From Amborella trichopoda (lineage: Eukaryota > Streptophyta > Magnoliopsida > Amborellales > Amborellaceae): DNA of 64,000 nt. A model generated the notes under the pieces. That model was not told the DNA's origin. It searched no databases and worked only from the letters and a program-made list of their open reading frames with translations. Positions 55,021-64,000 of this stretch are shown in pieces (positions within the stretch are counted from its first letter, which is position 1; every line of letters begins with the position of its first letter). Where the stretch lies: the NCBI RefSeq assembly GCF_000471905.2, contig NW_006497754.1, positions 3,977,283 to 4,041,282 of the forward strand. The letters are read 5' to 3'. Position numbers and translations under genes: made by a program.

Positions 55021-55146
55021 TGTAGTAACCCACAGGTCTCAAAATCGTGTTTGTAATATTCGGGTTGAAAAATGATGTGAGATTAATACAAATTTTATCT
55101 TAGCACATTTTAAATCTCGAGGTCGAGTTTTCTCCAATCAGTAGAG

Positions 55147-55785
55147 AATGATGCAGATCGAGATATAGTTGCTACAAAATTTTAATTTTGTTCTTTGTAA
55201 TTTTATTTTTAAAGATGTGGGTAGAATTTGTATTTTTTTTATTGGGGTTAATTTTACGAATATTATTAATCTTAAGATCTAATATTGCAATTTTGGTTTT
55301 TTAGGAAAACTTGTCTTTTGTTTTTCTTAGGGTATCTTTTTTTAAAAAAAAAAACTAATTTTTTTTAGTTATCTTTAGTTAAATAGCTTATCATTTTATT
55401 TATTTATTTAGGATCTTTTTAGTATGACTTTTTTAGATAATAGAGTTTGAATTTTTTTAGGAAAGATAAGGTTGTTTTATATTTTTGTTGAGTTGGGTTT
55501 TTTTTTGGGAGAAGGCTTCTCTTGGAATAGAGAGTCTCTTAGTTCAAGGTTATCTTGTATAAAGATAAGTAGTGTAAATGCTTAACTTTAATATGGTTTA
55601 AAAGATTATCTTTAGAATAACGGCCCTTCTTGTGGGTGTTTTTTTCTTCTCGTGCTTGTGGCTCTGTAGCGGAGGACTCGGAACTGCACATTCGTTTCTG
55701 TTTATTAATTTCCTTCTCAGTTTTTATTTCTCTCTTTAAAACTTGGTTGTTTTTGCTGTGTGTTGGTGGCTGGTAATTTGAACGT
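55147..55785 (+). repeat. Ty3/gypsy LTR-like segment
   Basis: Begins with TGATGCAGATCGAGATATAG after a polypurine-like AGTAGAGAA. Ends near TGTTGGTGGCTGGTAATTTG, which corresponds to the LTR end seen at 51.9 and 60.5 kb. The inverted partner is at about 56,590-57,430. Confidence 0.55.
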
Positions 55786-55799
55786 TAGTTGATTCTTTT

Positions 55800-56395
55800 G
55801 GGAGGATTGTAGGCGGAAAAATTTGTTGATTGAATTGATATTATAGAGCCCATCTTCCATTACAAAGATTGCCTGATGATAGGAAGGTTAAACTTGTCGC
55901 CATTAAGCTTAAGGATCGTGCATCAGCATGGTGGGAGCAATTGAAAAAAGCTCGGGAAAGATAAGGAAAATTGAAAATTTAGGATTGAGGAAAGATGACA
56001 AAGTTGAAGGAGCAGTTCTTGCCCTTTAACCATACCTAGACGATGTTTCAACGGCTTCATACCCTTCGGCAAGTTCGGCGGTCCGTTGATCATTTTACTG
56101 ATGAGTTCCATCTACTAGTTGCACGGAACAACTTGTCTGAGACTGAAAAGCAACTGGTTACCCAATACATTGCAGTACGTCGCCAGTCAATTCAGGATGT
56201 CCTAAGGTTACACTCCCCATGGACTGGAAAAAAAACAGTCCAGGGGCAGGGCTAGCGGAGCCACGGCAGAAATGCCACTGCAGCACCTATTAATCGCCCA
56301 AACACTGCTAGTTCAGGTGTTAGAGTTTAAGGCATCATCTGAACTCTCAGCTGTTTCAAGTGCGGGGAGGTAGGTCATAAGGCCAGAGATTGTAT
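55800..56395 (+). pseudogene. Ty3/gypsy gag fragment with CCHC zinc knuckle
   Basis: Capsid-like sequence (LPDDRKVKLVAIKLK and RASAWWEQLKKAR near 55,870-55,950; FQRLHTLRQVRRSVDHFTDE near 56,045-56,105) is followed by CFKCGEVGHKARDC (56,352-56,393), a perfect C-X2-C-X4-H-X4-C nucleocapsid motif. Frameshifts separate the parts. Confidence 0.8.
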
Positions 56396-56399
56396 GAGT

Positions 56400-57480
56400 T
56401 TTTTCAATTACTCCCATCATGCTGATGTACGACCTTTAAGCTTAATGACCACGAGTTTAACGTTCCTATCGTGGGGCACATATTTGTATTCGAAGGTGCG
56501 CTCTGCAATATCAATCCAATCAATAACTTCTTTTGCTTGCAATCCTTCTGCAATAATCAACTGACCTTTGATACCACTTGATGCAGTGGAAAATTACTGG
56601 CTGCCAACACCCGGCAAAAACAACCACATTTTAGAGAGAAATAAAAACCGAGAAGGAAATCAATGAAGAATGAACGTGTCGATCTAAGTCTTCGTCTACG
56701 GGGGCACAAGCACATGAGAAGGAAAAATACCCACAAAAAGGACCCCTTTTTCTCTCTGTAGAAAAGCTTTTTTTATTCCATCAAAATTAATCTCTCTTAC
56801 AATATTAGATGTCCCCTTTTTAAAACGTCCTATTCTACCTAACTTGCTAAAAGATAAAGACTCAATTATGAAAAATAAGCTTATATCTTATCTTTTTAGG
56901 ATACATGTCCCCCTTTATCAATAGCATCTAAGACCTCTTAAAGTGCTATTCTAAAGATTATTTTCTAAACCCTACTAACGATAAGTATTTTCACCACTTA
57001 TCTTTGTACAAGATAACCTTGAACAAACAAATTTTCCATTCCAAGAGAAGCATTCCAAAAAATAAACCCAACTCAACAAAAAATATAAAACGGCCTTATC
57101 TTTCCTAAAAAATTTGAACTCTATTATCTAAAAAAGGCATACTAAAAAGATTAAAGAGTTTCTATATAAATAAATGAAATGATAAACTATTTAATTAAAT
57201 ATAACTAAAATTTTTCTAGTTTTCTAAAAAAATAAAAGATACCCCCCCCCAAAAAAAAAAGGACAAGTTTTTCTAAAAAAACAAAATTGCAACCTTAAAT
57301 CCTAAAATAAATAATATTTCTAAAATTAATCCCAATAAAAAAAAATAAAAATTCTACCCACATCTCTAAAAATAAAATTACAAAAAATATAATTAAAATT
57401 TTGTAGCAACCATATCTTGATTTGCATCATTCTCCCCTAGTTGGAGAAAACTCGACCTTGAGTATTAAAATGCACTAAGA
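56400..57480 (-). pseudogene. Mirror copy: gag fragment and LTR-like segment
   Basis: Minus strand. The capsid start (GIKGQLIIAEGLQAKEVIDW, NVKLVVIKLKGRTSA) occupies 56,400-56,580. It follows an LTR-like segment (about 57,430-56,590) that includes the CTGGCTGCCAACACCCGGCA end. This is the inverted partner of 55,147-55,954. Confidence 0.65.
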
Positions 57481-57561
57481 TGAAATTTGTATCAGCCTCG
57501 CATCATTTTTTAACCCGAATATTGCAAACACAGTCCTGAGACTTGTGGGTTTCTGCATTAA

Positions 57562-58350
57562 TCAAAACATAGCGATTGTGTATTGAAAATGATAAGCTCT
57601 CGAGGCAAGGGTGGTCGTATGTAGATTTTTTACCCACATAAACTTGTTGAAATTGCTCAAACTTAACCTTAGGGCACACCACGTATACAATTTTTTATAA
57701 TCACTAGATTCAGCAGTCGAACCCATTTCACCTATTGATTCTCCTTTGAGGTATTCCTCTTTCTCTTCGTCAAATATTTTTGTAGGCTTGATCTCCTTTA
57801 GGTTCAAGTCAACATCTTGATTCTTCGTCTCTCCATTGATGAGAAAATTAGATATCCTTGCTGGCTCAATGACAACTCTCTCCTTTCATCTTGCTCTTCA
57901 TCAAATATAAAACTTTCATCAAAGAAAAGATCATTTTGAAATAATAATTCCAATTGAAGATCCATGCCTACTGGTTATTCATCAAACCTAACTAGATCAC
58001 TCTCTTGATAATCAGACTCCCGACACAAAGCATGCACCTGAAACATGCTTTCGAAAGCAATGTCCGACTCACTACTATCATCATAGTGTGTCGAGGCTGG
58101 ATTTTACGCCAAGCGTTGGATCAACTCCTCTACTTGCTTTATCAAATTTTTGATCTCTATATCTTGGAGGTCTTGCTTTTGTTGGATGGGCTTACTCCCG
58201 ATACCAGGTCATAGGCCATGTCTACAAGTCTTGATGCCTATTGACGAACACCATGATTTACAAGAATCAACTGACGCTCCTATAGCAGATTAGTCCAAGG
58301 TGACGACTATACTTTAGTGGCATACTTTGTGTAGCATACGTGATGTCAGC
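57562..58350 (-). pseudogene. Mirror copy: gag-proximal coding remnant
   Basis: Minus-strand reading gives KEIKPTKIFDEEKEEYLKGE, NFNKFMWVKNL and ASRAYHFQYTIAMF; upstream are LIQRLA-like and acidic stretches in changing frames. It is the inverted partner of 54,430-55,020 and better preserved than that copy in this part. Confidence 0.6.
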
Positions 58351-58479
58351 AGTTTCCATAGTTTGGCTTCTTTTTACAGGCAGTTCATCAGGAATTTCAA
58401 CGCACTTATTTCACCAGTTACAGATTGTTTGAAAATGCGAAAATTTCTATAGACTCTAAAGGTAGAGCAAAGTTTCCAG

Positions 58480-59950
58480 TTGATAAAAAAGAAAATGCTA
58501 GAAGCCCCTATATTGGCTTTACCAGACTTTGATAAATTTTTTGAAGTTGATTGGTATGCATCAGGAGCTGGTATTGGTGTTGTGTTAAGTCAGGAAGGAA
58601 AACCGGTGGCATTCTACAGTGAAAGGCTCAATGGGTCAAAGGTTAATTGTTCTACTTATGATGATGAGTTTTATGCCTTTGTGCAAGCCCTGAGGAATTG
58701 GAGACATTATTTGGTATAGAGAGAGTTTATTCTTTACTCGGATTACGAAGCTCTTAAATACATCAATGGTCAACATAAACTCAATAGAAGACATGCTAAA
58801 TGGGTGTTTTACTTATAGGAGTTGCTTTCTGCTTCAAGCATAAAGTGGGTGTTCATAACAAGTAGCTGATGCTTTGAGTAGGAGGGCCACACTACTTACC
58901 ACTATGAAGGTGAAGGTGGTGGGCTTTGAGAGTTTCAAGGAGTTGTACCAAGATGATCTTAAATTTGGAGCAATTTTGGCTGATGTCTTAGCAGGTAAGC
59001 GTGATGATTACTGTGTATATGATGATTTTCTTTTTAGAAGCATACAACTATGTATATCAGAGTGCTCACTACGAGAAAAGAGCATCAATGAGTTGCATAA
59101 TTGAGGGCGTTTTGGTCGTGACAAAACCATGGGCGTTTAAGGATTGTTTTTGGCCCAAGATGTTGCATGAGGTTGTTAGATTTATAGACAGATGCTACAT
59201 TTGTGAAATGTCTAAAGGGATTGTGTAGAATACTGACTCTATACTCAATTACCAGTGCCATCTGCACCATGGGAGGATATCAGTATGGATTTTGTGTTGG
59301 GGTTACCAAGAACACAGAGAGGTATGGATTCAGTGTTTGTGGTGGTAGAAAGATTCTCTAAAATGGCACATTTTATTGCCTGTAGGAAAACTATGGATGC
59401 TTCTATTATTGCTCAAATCTATTTCAAGGAGGTTGTTCGATTGTATGGTATTCCAAAATCAATTACTTCAGACAGAGATACAAAATCATGAGTCCTTTCT
59501 AGAGATCTATATGGAAGTTGATGGGAACTGGGTTATGTTTTGGCAGCCCTCATCATCTACAAACTTATGGTCGGACACATATTGTGAATAAGAACTTGGG
59601 TAATTTATTGCACAGTTTGGAAGGAAACAAGCCGAAGTAGTGGGATTTTGCTTTACCTCAAGTTAAATTTTCTTGCAATAGGTCCCTGCTGTCCTGCTGG
59701 GGAGTTGGGGATTATGTGTGGGCTGTTTAGACAGAAGAGAAATATTCTATTGGGGAGTATAACAAGCTCAGTAATCGGAAGATTAGGCCATGCAAAATTT
59801 TAAAGAAGATCAATGACGATGCTTATCACTTAAAGCTACCAAGCCACATGCGGACTTCTAATGTTTCAATGTCAAGCAGTTAATTCCTTATGCAGGAGAT
59901 ACCTCTAGTGACGAAAAGCTTAACTTGAGGGTGAGTTCTCTGCAACCAGG
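58480..59950 (+). pseudogene. Ty3/gypsy pol fragment: RNase H and integrase (right arm)
   Basis: Plus strand: RNase H (58,480-58,719; [35 protein letters not shown]), linker, integrase (59,255-59,491; [40 protein letters not shown]) and a C-terminal tail near 59,790-59,950 ending LQPGEDDAV. Stops (for example after RHYLV) and frameshifts inactivate it. It mirrors 52,431-54,105. Confidence 0.85.
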
Positions 59951-59956
59951 GGAGGA

Positions 59957-60780
59957 TGATGCAGTCGAGATAATCGCCCTCGACTGTCTGGAGTGATTGA
60001 ATAGCGGTCAAAAGAAGTAGCGATAACTTGGTATTGTTTCTTTTACTTATTTTTTATTTCTTCTTTGGTAGGTTCTTACTTTCCATAGGAGTCTATATTT
60101 TTTGAGGAAAAAGTTGAGTCTTAGTTTTTAGTAGGCCTTTATTAGAGTCCTTTTTTTTTAATCTTGTTCTAGAAAGCAAATAAGAGAAGTACAAAAGTTA
60201 GGTTGGTTGTTTTTCTTTAATGGGATGAGGTAAATTATGGTGACGTCCTCATCTTGCAAAAGGGAAGAAAAGGTAGTATAAAAGGAAGAGAATTGATCTT
60301 GTAAAAGAGAGTTTCAACGTTAATTAAATTGATACGTTCTTTTACAGTACATGAAAGAAAGTTAGAGAGAGAAACCTTATTCGTGGATTTATTCGTTTCT
60401 TATGTTTTGCTTGTGGGCATGTGGCAGAGGCTCAGACCCACATGTTTGTTTGTTCTTCTTGCTGATCTCTTCTTAAATTTTGTTTCTCTCTCTAAAAACG
60501 CGGTTGTATTTCGCCTACTGTTGTTCACTGGTAATTTCCATCTGCCACTCAAAGTTGCACTCGACTATCTGGAGTGATTGGATCACGGTCAGAAGAAGTA
60601 GCGATAACTTAGTATTTTTTTTTAATTTTTATTTCTTCTTTGGTAGATCCGTATAAGAGACCTGTTTTAAAAAGCAAATAAGAGATAAATACAAAAATTA
60701 GGTTGGTTGCTTTTCTTTAATGGGATGAGGTAACTTTTAGTGACGTCCTCATCTTTCAAAAGGGAAAAAAGGCCCCCCCC
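59957..60780 (+). repeat. Head-to-tail LTR copies, second one partial
   Basis: CTCGACTGTCTGGAGTGATT at 59,979 and CTCGACTATCTGGAGTGATT at 60,559 start two copies with a period of 580. Both contain GTAGCGATAACTT(G/A)GTATT and the GGGATGAGGTAA block. The second copy stops near a C-run at 60,772. This mirrors the LTR pair at 51,325-52,490. Confidence 0.7.
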
Positions 60781-61130
60781 TCTTTCTCTCTTATTTATAG
60801 ACCTGTCCTAAGTCCTATCCGCTTCAAGCTTCTAATCATATGCTCGTACTCAATATAGGAGACCATAGTGCATCTAAAGTCCTTTCTTCCTAAAACCTCG
60901 TTGAATGTTTTGCTCAACCCCCTCTATTCTACATCCGTTTTGGTATTAAATCAAGTTGTTTCTTGGGTGTTTGTTTTAAGTTTAGCCATGTATTCCCTAA
61001 TGGATCAAACCTATGACGCATCTTTCCAAAGCCATAGAGATGAGCTTTAGGATCAATTACTGGATGTGGTAAATGCGAGGCACTTCATATTAATTGCCAT
61101 ATATGGGAAAATGACCATCACTCTGCAATC
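60781..61130. other. Unassigned sequence
   Basis: One 60-codon frame is present without recognisable similarity. No repeat or gene can be supported. Confidence 0.4.
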
Positions 61131-61134
61131 AATA

Positions 61135-61300
61135 GCCTATATTGACGAAGCAAAAGAAAGGTCAAGAGCCGCTTATAGAGAAATTGGCTTAATACTTCTT
61201 CTCCTTCTTCTAAGGGTAGGAGTAGCTCTATCCAACTCTTTGGGGTTGACTCGCGTCCATGGTAACCAATGTAAGCGCTTCGAAGGATGGACATGTTCAA
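61135..61300 (-). mobile_element. RTE-type LINE tail, minus strand
   Basis: The minus-strand reading includes GTCAACCCCAAAGAGTTGGA and then an AGAAGAAGGAGAAGAAGT tail, the same 3' signature as the other RTE fragments. It is head-to-head with the plus-strand copy that follows. Confidence 0.55.
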
Positions 61301-61439
61301 GTCAATTTTAAAAAAAAATGGAGGTCGACACTCAGATACATGGGTGTCATGAGGTGTTTTTTATTTTTTTGAGGGTGGGGGAGGAGGGTGTATCTATATA
61401 TATATACATAAGTGACTGATTTAATATCACCATGTAGTT

Positions 61440-62090
61440 AAGATTGACGGCCAAGAATTACCAAAAAGAGTGCCCTTCAATATCTTGGGTCGGTAATCCA
61501 CGAAAATAGAGAGATTGAGGAAGATGTCACACATAGAATTAGAGCTGGGTGGGCGAAGTGGAGATGTGCGACCAGAGTTTTATGTGACCGCCACATTCTG
61601 ATGAAGCTGAAGGGCAAGTCCTAATGGACAACTATGAGACCAGTTTTGCTTCATGAGGCGGAATGTTGGGCGTCCAAGAAACAACATACCCATAGAATGA
61701 GTGTAGCTGAGATGAAGTTATTGAGATGGATGAGTGGTAACACAAGAAGGGATATATTTCGAAATGAATACATTCAGGAGAATTTAGGTGTGGCACCAAC
61801 AAGCGCTAAGACGAGAGAAAGTAGACTAAGGTGGGTTGGCCATGTGCTGTGCAGAACTAGTACAACACTTGTTAGGAGGTGCGAGTTAATTCAAGTATAA
61901 GGCTCAAAAGGGCAAGGGGTAGGCCCAAAAAGACATGGTTGGAAGTAGTGTGAAAAGATATGGGGACTCAGGGCTTCACTGAAGGTATGATCCTTACTAG
62001 TGTAGAATGACGGACTAGGATTCATGTGGTTGACCCCAATTAGTTGGGAGAAGGCTTTGACGACAACGACGACGATGAAGATGATTTCAT
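61440..62090 (+). mobile_element. RTE-type LINE, reverse-transcriptase C-terminal part and 3' tail
   Basis: Frame-shifted reading shows YLGSVIHENREIEEDVTHRI-like and RAGWAKWRCATRVLCDRH-like sequence, then an open stretch 61,634-61,900 with ECWASKKQHTHRMSVAEMKL and NTRRDIFRNEYIQENLGVAP. It ends with GTTGACCCCAATTAGTTGGG and a degenerate (GAC/GAT)n tail. Heavily 5'-truncated. Confidence 0.85.
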
Positions 62091-62615
62091 ATCACTATGT
62101 CGTTGTAATATAATGAAACCACACTTCTAGAAAACCATGTTTGTGGCATTTTGTATGACTCAAAAAATTGTACGCACCCTATCTTCATCCCAATAGTCAA
62201 TACCCAAAAAAATAAAATTCAATTTGTGCCCTAGAATTGGTCAAAATGAGTCCTCTCCTCCAATGAATCTAGACCTTCCATTTGGCAAATTTAAAGATCT
62301 AGACCTTTACAAACTCAAAATCATTTTTTTCTTTTTTAACATTGTTAATCTAATGATAGTAAAGCCAATTAAAAAATTTGGAAAGGTATGGAATCCTTCT
62401 ATGGCATAGATGTAGGCATCTTACTAAAATTGGCGATTATGTTAATTGGTCTAAAAAAAGATATTAGGCTGTGTTTTCAAATTTTGCTTTTTTATAATTG
62501 TTCATTAGAATGAAAAGAGTGAATTTTAAAAGATTGGAGTCTAGCAAATGGCCCTACCATGGTTTTGGAAGATTATTTCATTATATTACTATACAATCAT
62601 GGCATGAAATCATTC
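62091..62615. other. AT-rich spacer, no gene seen
   Basis: Only short frames without recognisable similarity. Confidence 0.5.
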
Positions 62616-62617
62616 CC

Positions 62618-62825
62618 CATATCATCATCATCATTAGAGCCTTATCCCAACTTTTTGGGGTTCACTACACAAATCCTGTTCCGCCATTCTACTTTATAAA
62701 GGGCCATTCTCTTAGTCAGATAAAGCGCCTCTTTTGGGAAATGCCCTAGCATGAGCAGATAATGTAGATTCAGGATTCTTGGAAAGTTGTGGCAAAGTTT
62801 TATGCTGGCTGCTGATGCAAATTGC
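62618..62825 (-). mobile_element. RTE-type LINE tail fragment, minus strand
   Basis: Starts with ATCATCATCATCATTAGAGC and CCAACTTTTTGGGGTTCACT, the reverse complement of the RTE 3' end. It extends to GCAAAGTTTTATGCTGGCTG, as in the copy at 2003-2200. Confidence 0.65.
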
Positions 62826-62829
62826 ATCT

Positions 62830-63560
62830 AGGAGCGTTTTCCACTCGGGATGTGTTTGTCATTTCTAGGACCTTTTTTTGGTCCCGGGATCTATTTGTCA
62901 TTTTTAGACGCCTTTTTTGCCAACGGGATGTGTTTGTTATTTAAGGATTTGTTAAAGACTCTTTTGTAATTTATGGTTAGGGGCCATCTTGGGTTAGAAT
63001 TATAGTAAGGGTAGGAAAGAGTATTGTAAATTGCCCATGTACTCAACAAGTTAAATTAGAGTAATGTTATTTGAGTTCCCATGAGTCTAGGAGTCAATGT
63101 TGTGTAGTTTCAATGCATAGGAAATTGGTTGCATGAATAGGAACTTGTAATATGGGAACTAGGTTGCATGAAAGTTGATTTAATTGTATGAGGAATAGGT
63201 ATAGGGGCAGTTTAGGCATTTTACTATTTGGTTAGGGGTATTTTGATCATTGTCCATCTTCAGCGAATGTATACTGTACATTGTTGTAACAGTTGGAAAA
63301 GTTTTTGTTAATACTTTGATAATGAAATCGAAAAACTCCCTTCTCCTTGGTGGGGGGTGAGAGAGAGAGAGAGTTCTCTTCCTTGTGTATTACGAATACC
63401 TTGAGTTGGAAGGCTATCTACTTGGTGTAGCGACACGAGTAGGGTCTAGGAAAGCCCTTGATTGAAATCAAAGAAGTTAGGTTGTTGCACCTGCTGCCCA
63501 CCTAAGAAAACCCTCCTCCTTGACTTGGGATTGTGACTAGCCCTGGGTAGCAGGGGGCCA
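62830..63560 (+). repeat. Possible LTR-derived sequence
   Basis: A GGGATGTGTTTGTCATTT motif is repeated three times with variation (62,850-62,945). It is followed by TTTGTAATTTATGGTTAGGG and a leader-like stretch with GA repeats. This resembles U3-R regions of plant LTR elements, but no coding part or paired LTR is in the window. Confidence 0.3.
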
Positions 63561-63596
63561 GCCAAGGTGGAGTTATGAAATCACTCTATATCTATA

Positions 63597-63767
63597 TATG
63601 GAAAGCCTTATGCAACGCCTATAGGAGAAAATGAACAATGTTTTCCTCTATAGGCTGGTTTGGTTTTTTTGGATGACAGAGAAAAATCAACCGCCATGGA
63701 CATGCGAGAGCAGTTGTGGGGTAAAAACACTGTTCACTTTGCCTATAGGCGTTGGAAAGAGTTTTTC

Positions 63768-63768
<1 letters not shown>
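63597..63768. mobile_element. Short MITE with about 44-bp inverted ends, inserted next to a TA repeat
   Basis: GAAAGCCTTATGCAACGCCT plus AATGAACAATGTTTT at the left pair with the reverse complement of AACACTGTTCACTTTGCC plus TATAGGCGTTGGAAAGAG at the right. Length is about 170 bases. It is bordered by TATATA on both sides, so the target duplication cannot be read exactly. Confidence 0.75.
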
Positions 63769-63798
<30 letters not shown>

Positions 63799-63846
63799 GT
63801 ATGAGAGAGTAGAGAGTATTTTGGGAAAAGGCGCTGAGGTTGATGG

Positions 63847-63899
<53 letters not shown>

Positions 63900-64000
63900 A
63901 GAGAGAGTAGTACGTACGTAGTGTGTGTAGAGAGTAGTACTACGTATACGAACGTACGTAGGACGTACGTACGTCTTCTTTTTCTTTTTTCCTTTCTATA
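63769..64000. repeat. TA, GA and ACGT microsatellites
   Basis: (TA)n at 63,768-63,800, a long (GA)n at 63,853-63,908, then a cluster of GTACGTACGTA palindromic words to about 63,982. Confidence 0.95.

Larger units (their letters stand above)
51325..60780. mobile_element. Large inverted arrangement of Ty3/gypsy fragments
   Basis: Reading outward from about 55,954 on the left and from 56,400 on the right, the same series appears in mirror orientation: gag piece, LTR-like segment, an acidic gag-proximal frame (IFDEEKEEYLKGESIGE), then on the other strand RNase H, integrase, integrase tail, and two LTR-like copies. Arms are about 4.4-4.6 kb, with a spacer of about 445 bases. The arms are clearly diverged and have different stops and frameshifts. 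Individual parts are listed separately. Confidence 0.7.

Noticed and set aside
51325..60780. Endogenous pararetrovirus instead of Ty3/gypsy
   Set aside because: Integrase, LTR pairs and a C-terminal integrase tail are present and no movement protein is seen, which fits Ty3/gypsy.

Overview
This is nuclear DNA of a flowering plant. The evidence is the gene content (a chloroplast-import receptor of the Toc159 type, an organelle-type PPR protein, a plant-like 20S proteasome beta-1 subunit), GT-AG introns up to 12.6 kb long, and a very high load of plant-type retrotransposons, MITE-like elements and GA/CT microsatellites. I cannot place it in a family. There is no sign of bacterial or viral gene organisation, and I found no previously undescribed multigene system. 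The unusual features are structural: nested retroelements inside a working-looking gene, a large retroelement palindrome, and gene fragments carrying decay marks.

Layout. 0-1.3 kb (minus): two exon remnants of a WRAP73-like WD-repeat gene, with frameshifts. 1.3-6.9 kb: repeat-rich spacer with one 393-base N gap. 6.9-14.15 kb (minus): a two-exon PPR gene; a 2,657-bp main exon and a 22-bp first exon agree in phase across a 4.6-kb intron filled with microsatellites and two tandem arrays. 14.2-19.8 kb: AT-rich spacer made largely of degraded MITE-like elements. 19.8-40.1 kb (plus): a 12-exon BTB/POZ gene. All junctions are GT-AG, phases are consistent, and the predicted protein is 869 residues. 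Its seventh intron (12.6 kb) is packed with nested L1-type LINEs, all in the sense orientation. 42.0-46.3 kb (minus): an intact, intronless-looking TOC159 reading frame of 1,427 codons. 46.5-48.7 kb: a MITE cluster behind the TOC159 5' end. 49.8-50.1 kb (plus): the first two coding exons of a proteasome beta-1 (PBA1-like) gene; its remaining exons are not visible in the rest of the window. 51.3-60.8 kb: decayed Ty3/gypsy elements arranged as a large imperfect inverted repeat. 61-64 kb: RTE-type LINE fragments, a short inverted-repeat MITE and microsatellites.

The genes do not form a functional unit. TOC159 would act at the chloroplast outer envelope as a preprotein receptor. The PPR protein would be imported into an organelle to handle RNA. 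The BTB protein is probably a protein-interaction or ubiquitin-ligase adaptor. The beta-1 subunit would carry caspase-like proteasome activity, but this copy lacks the arginine that defines that specificity and is incomplete here.
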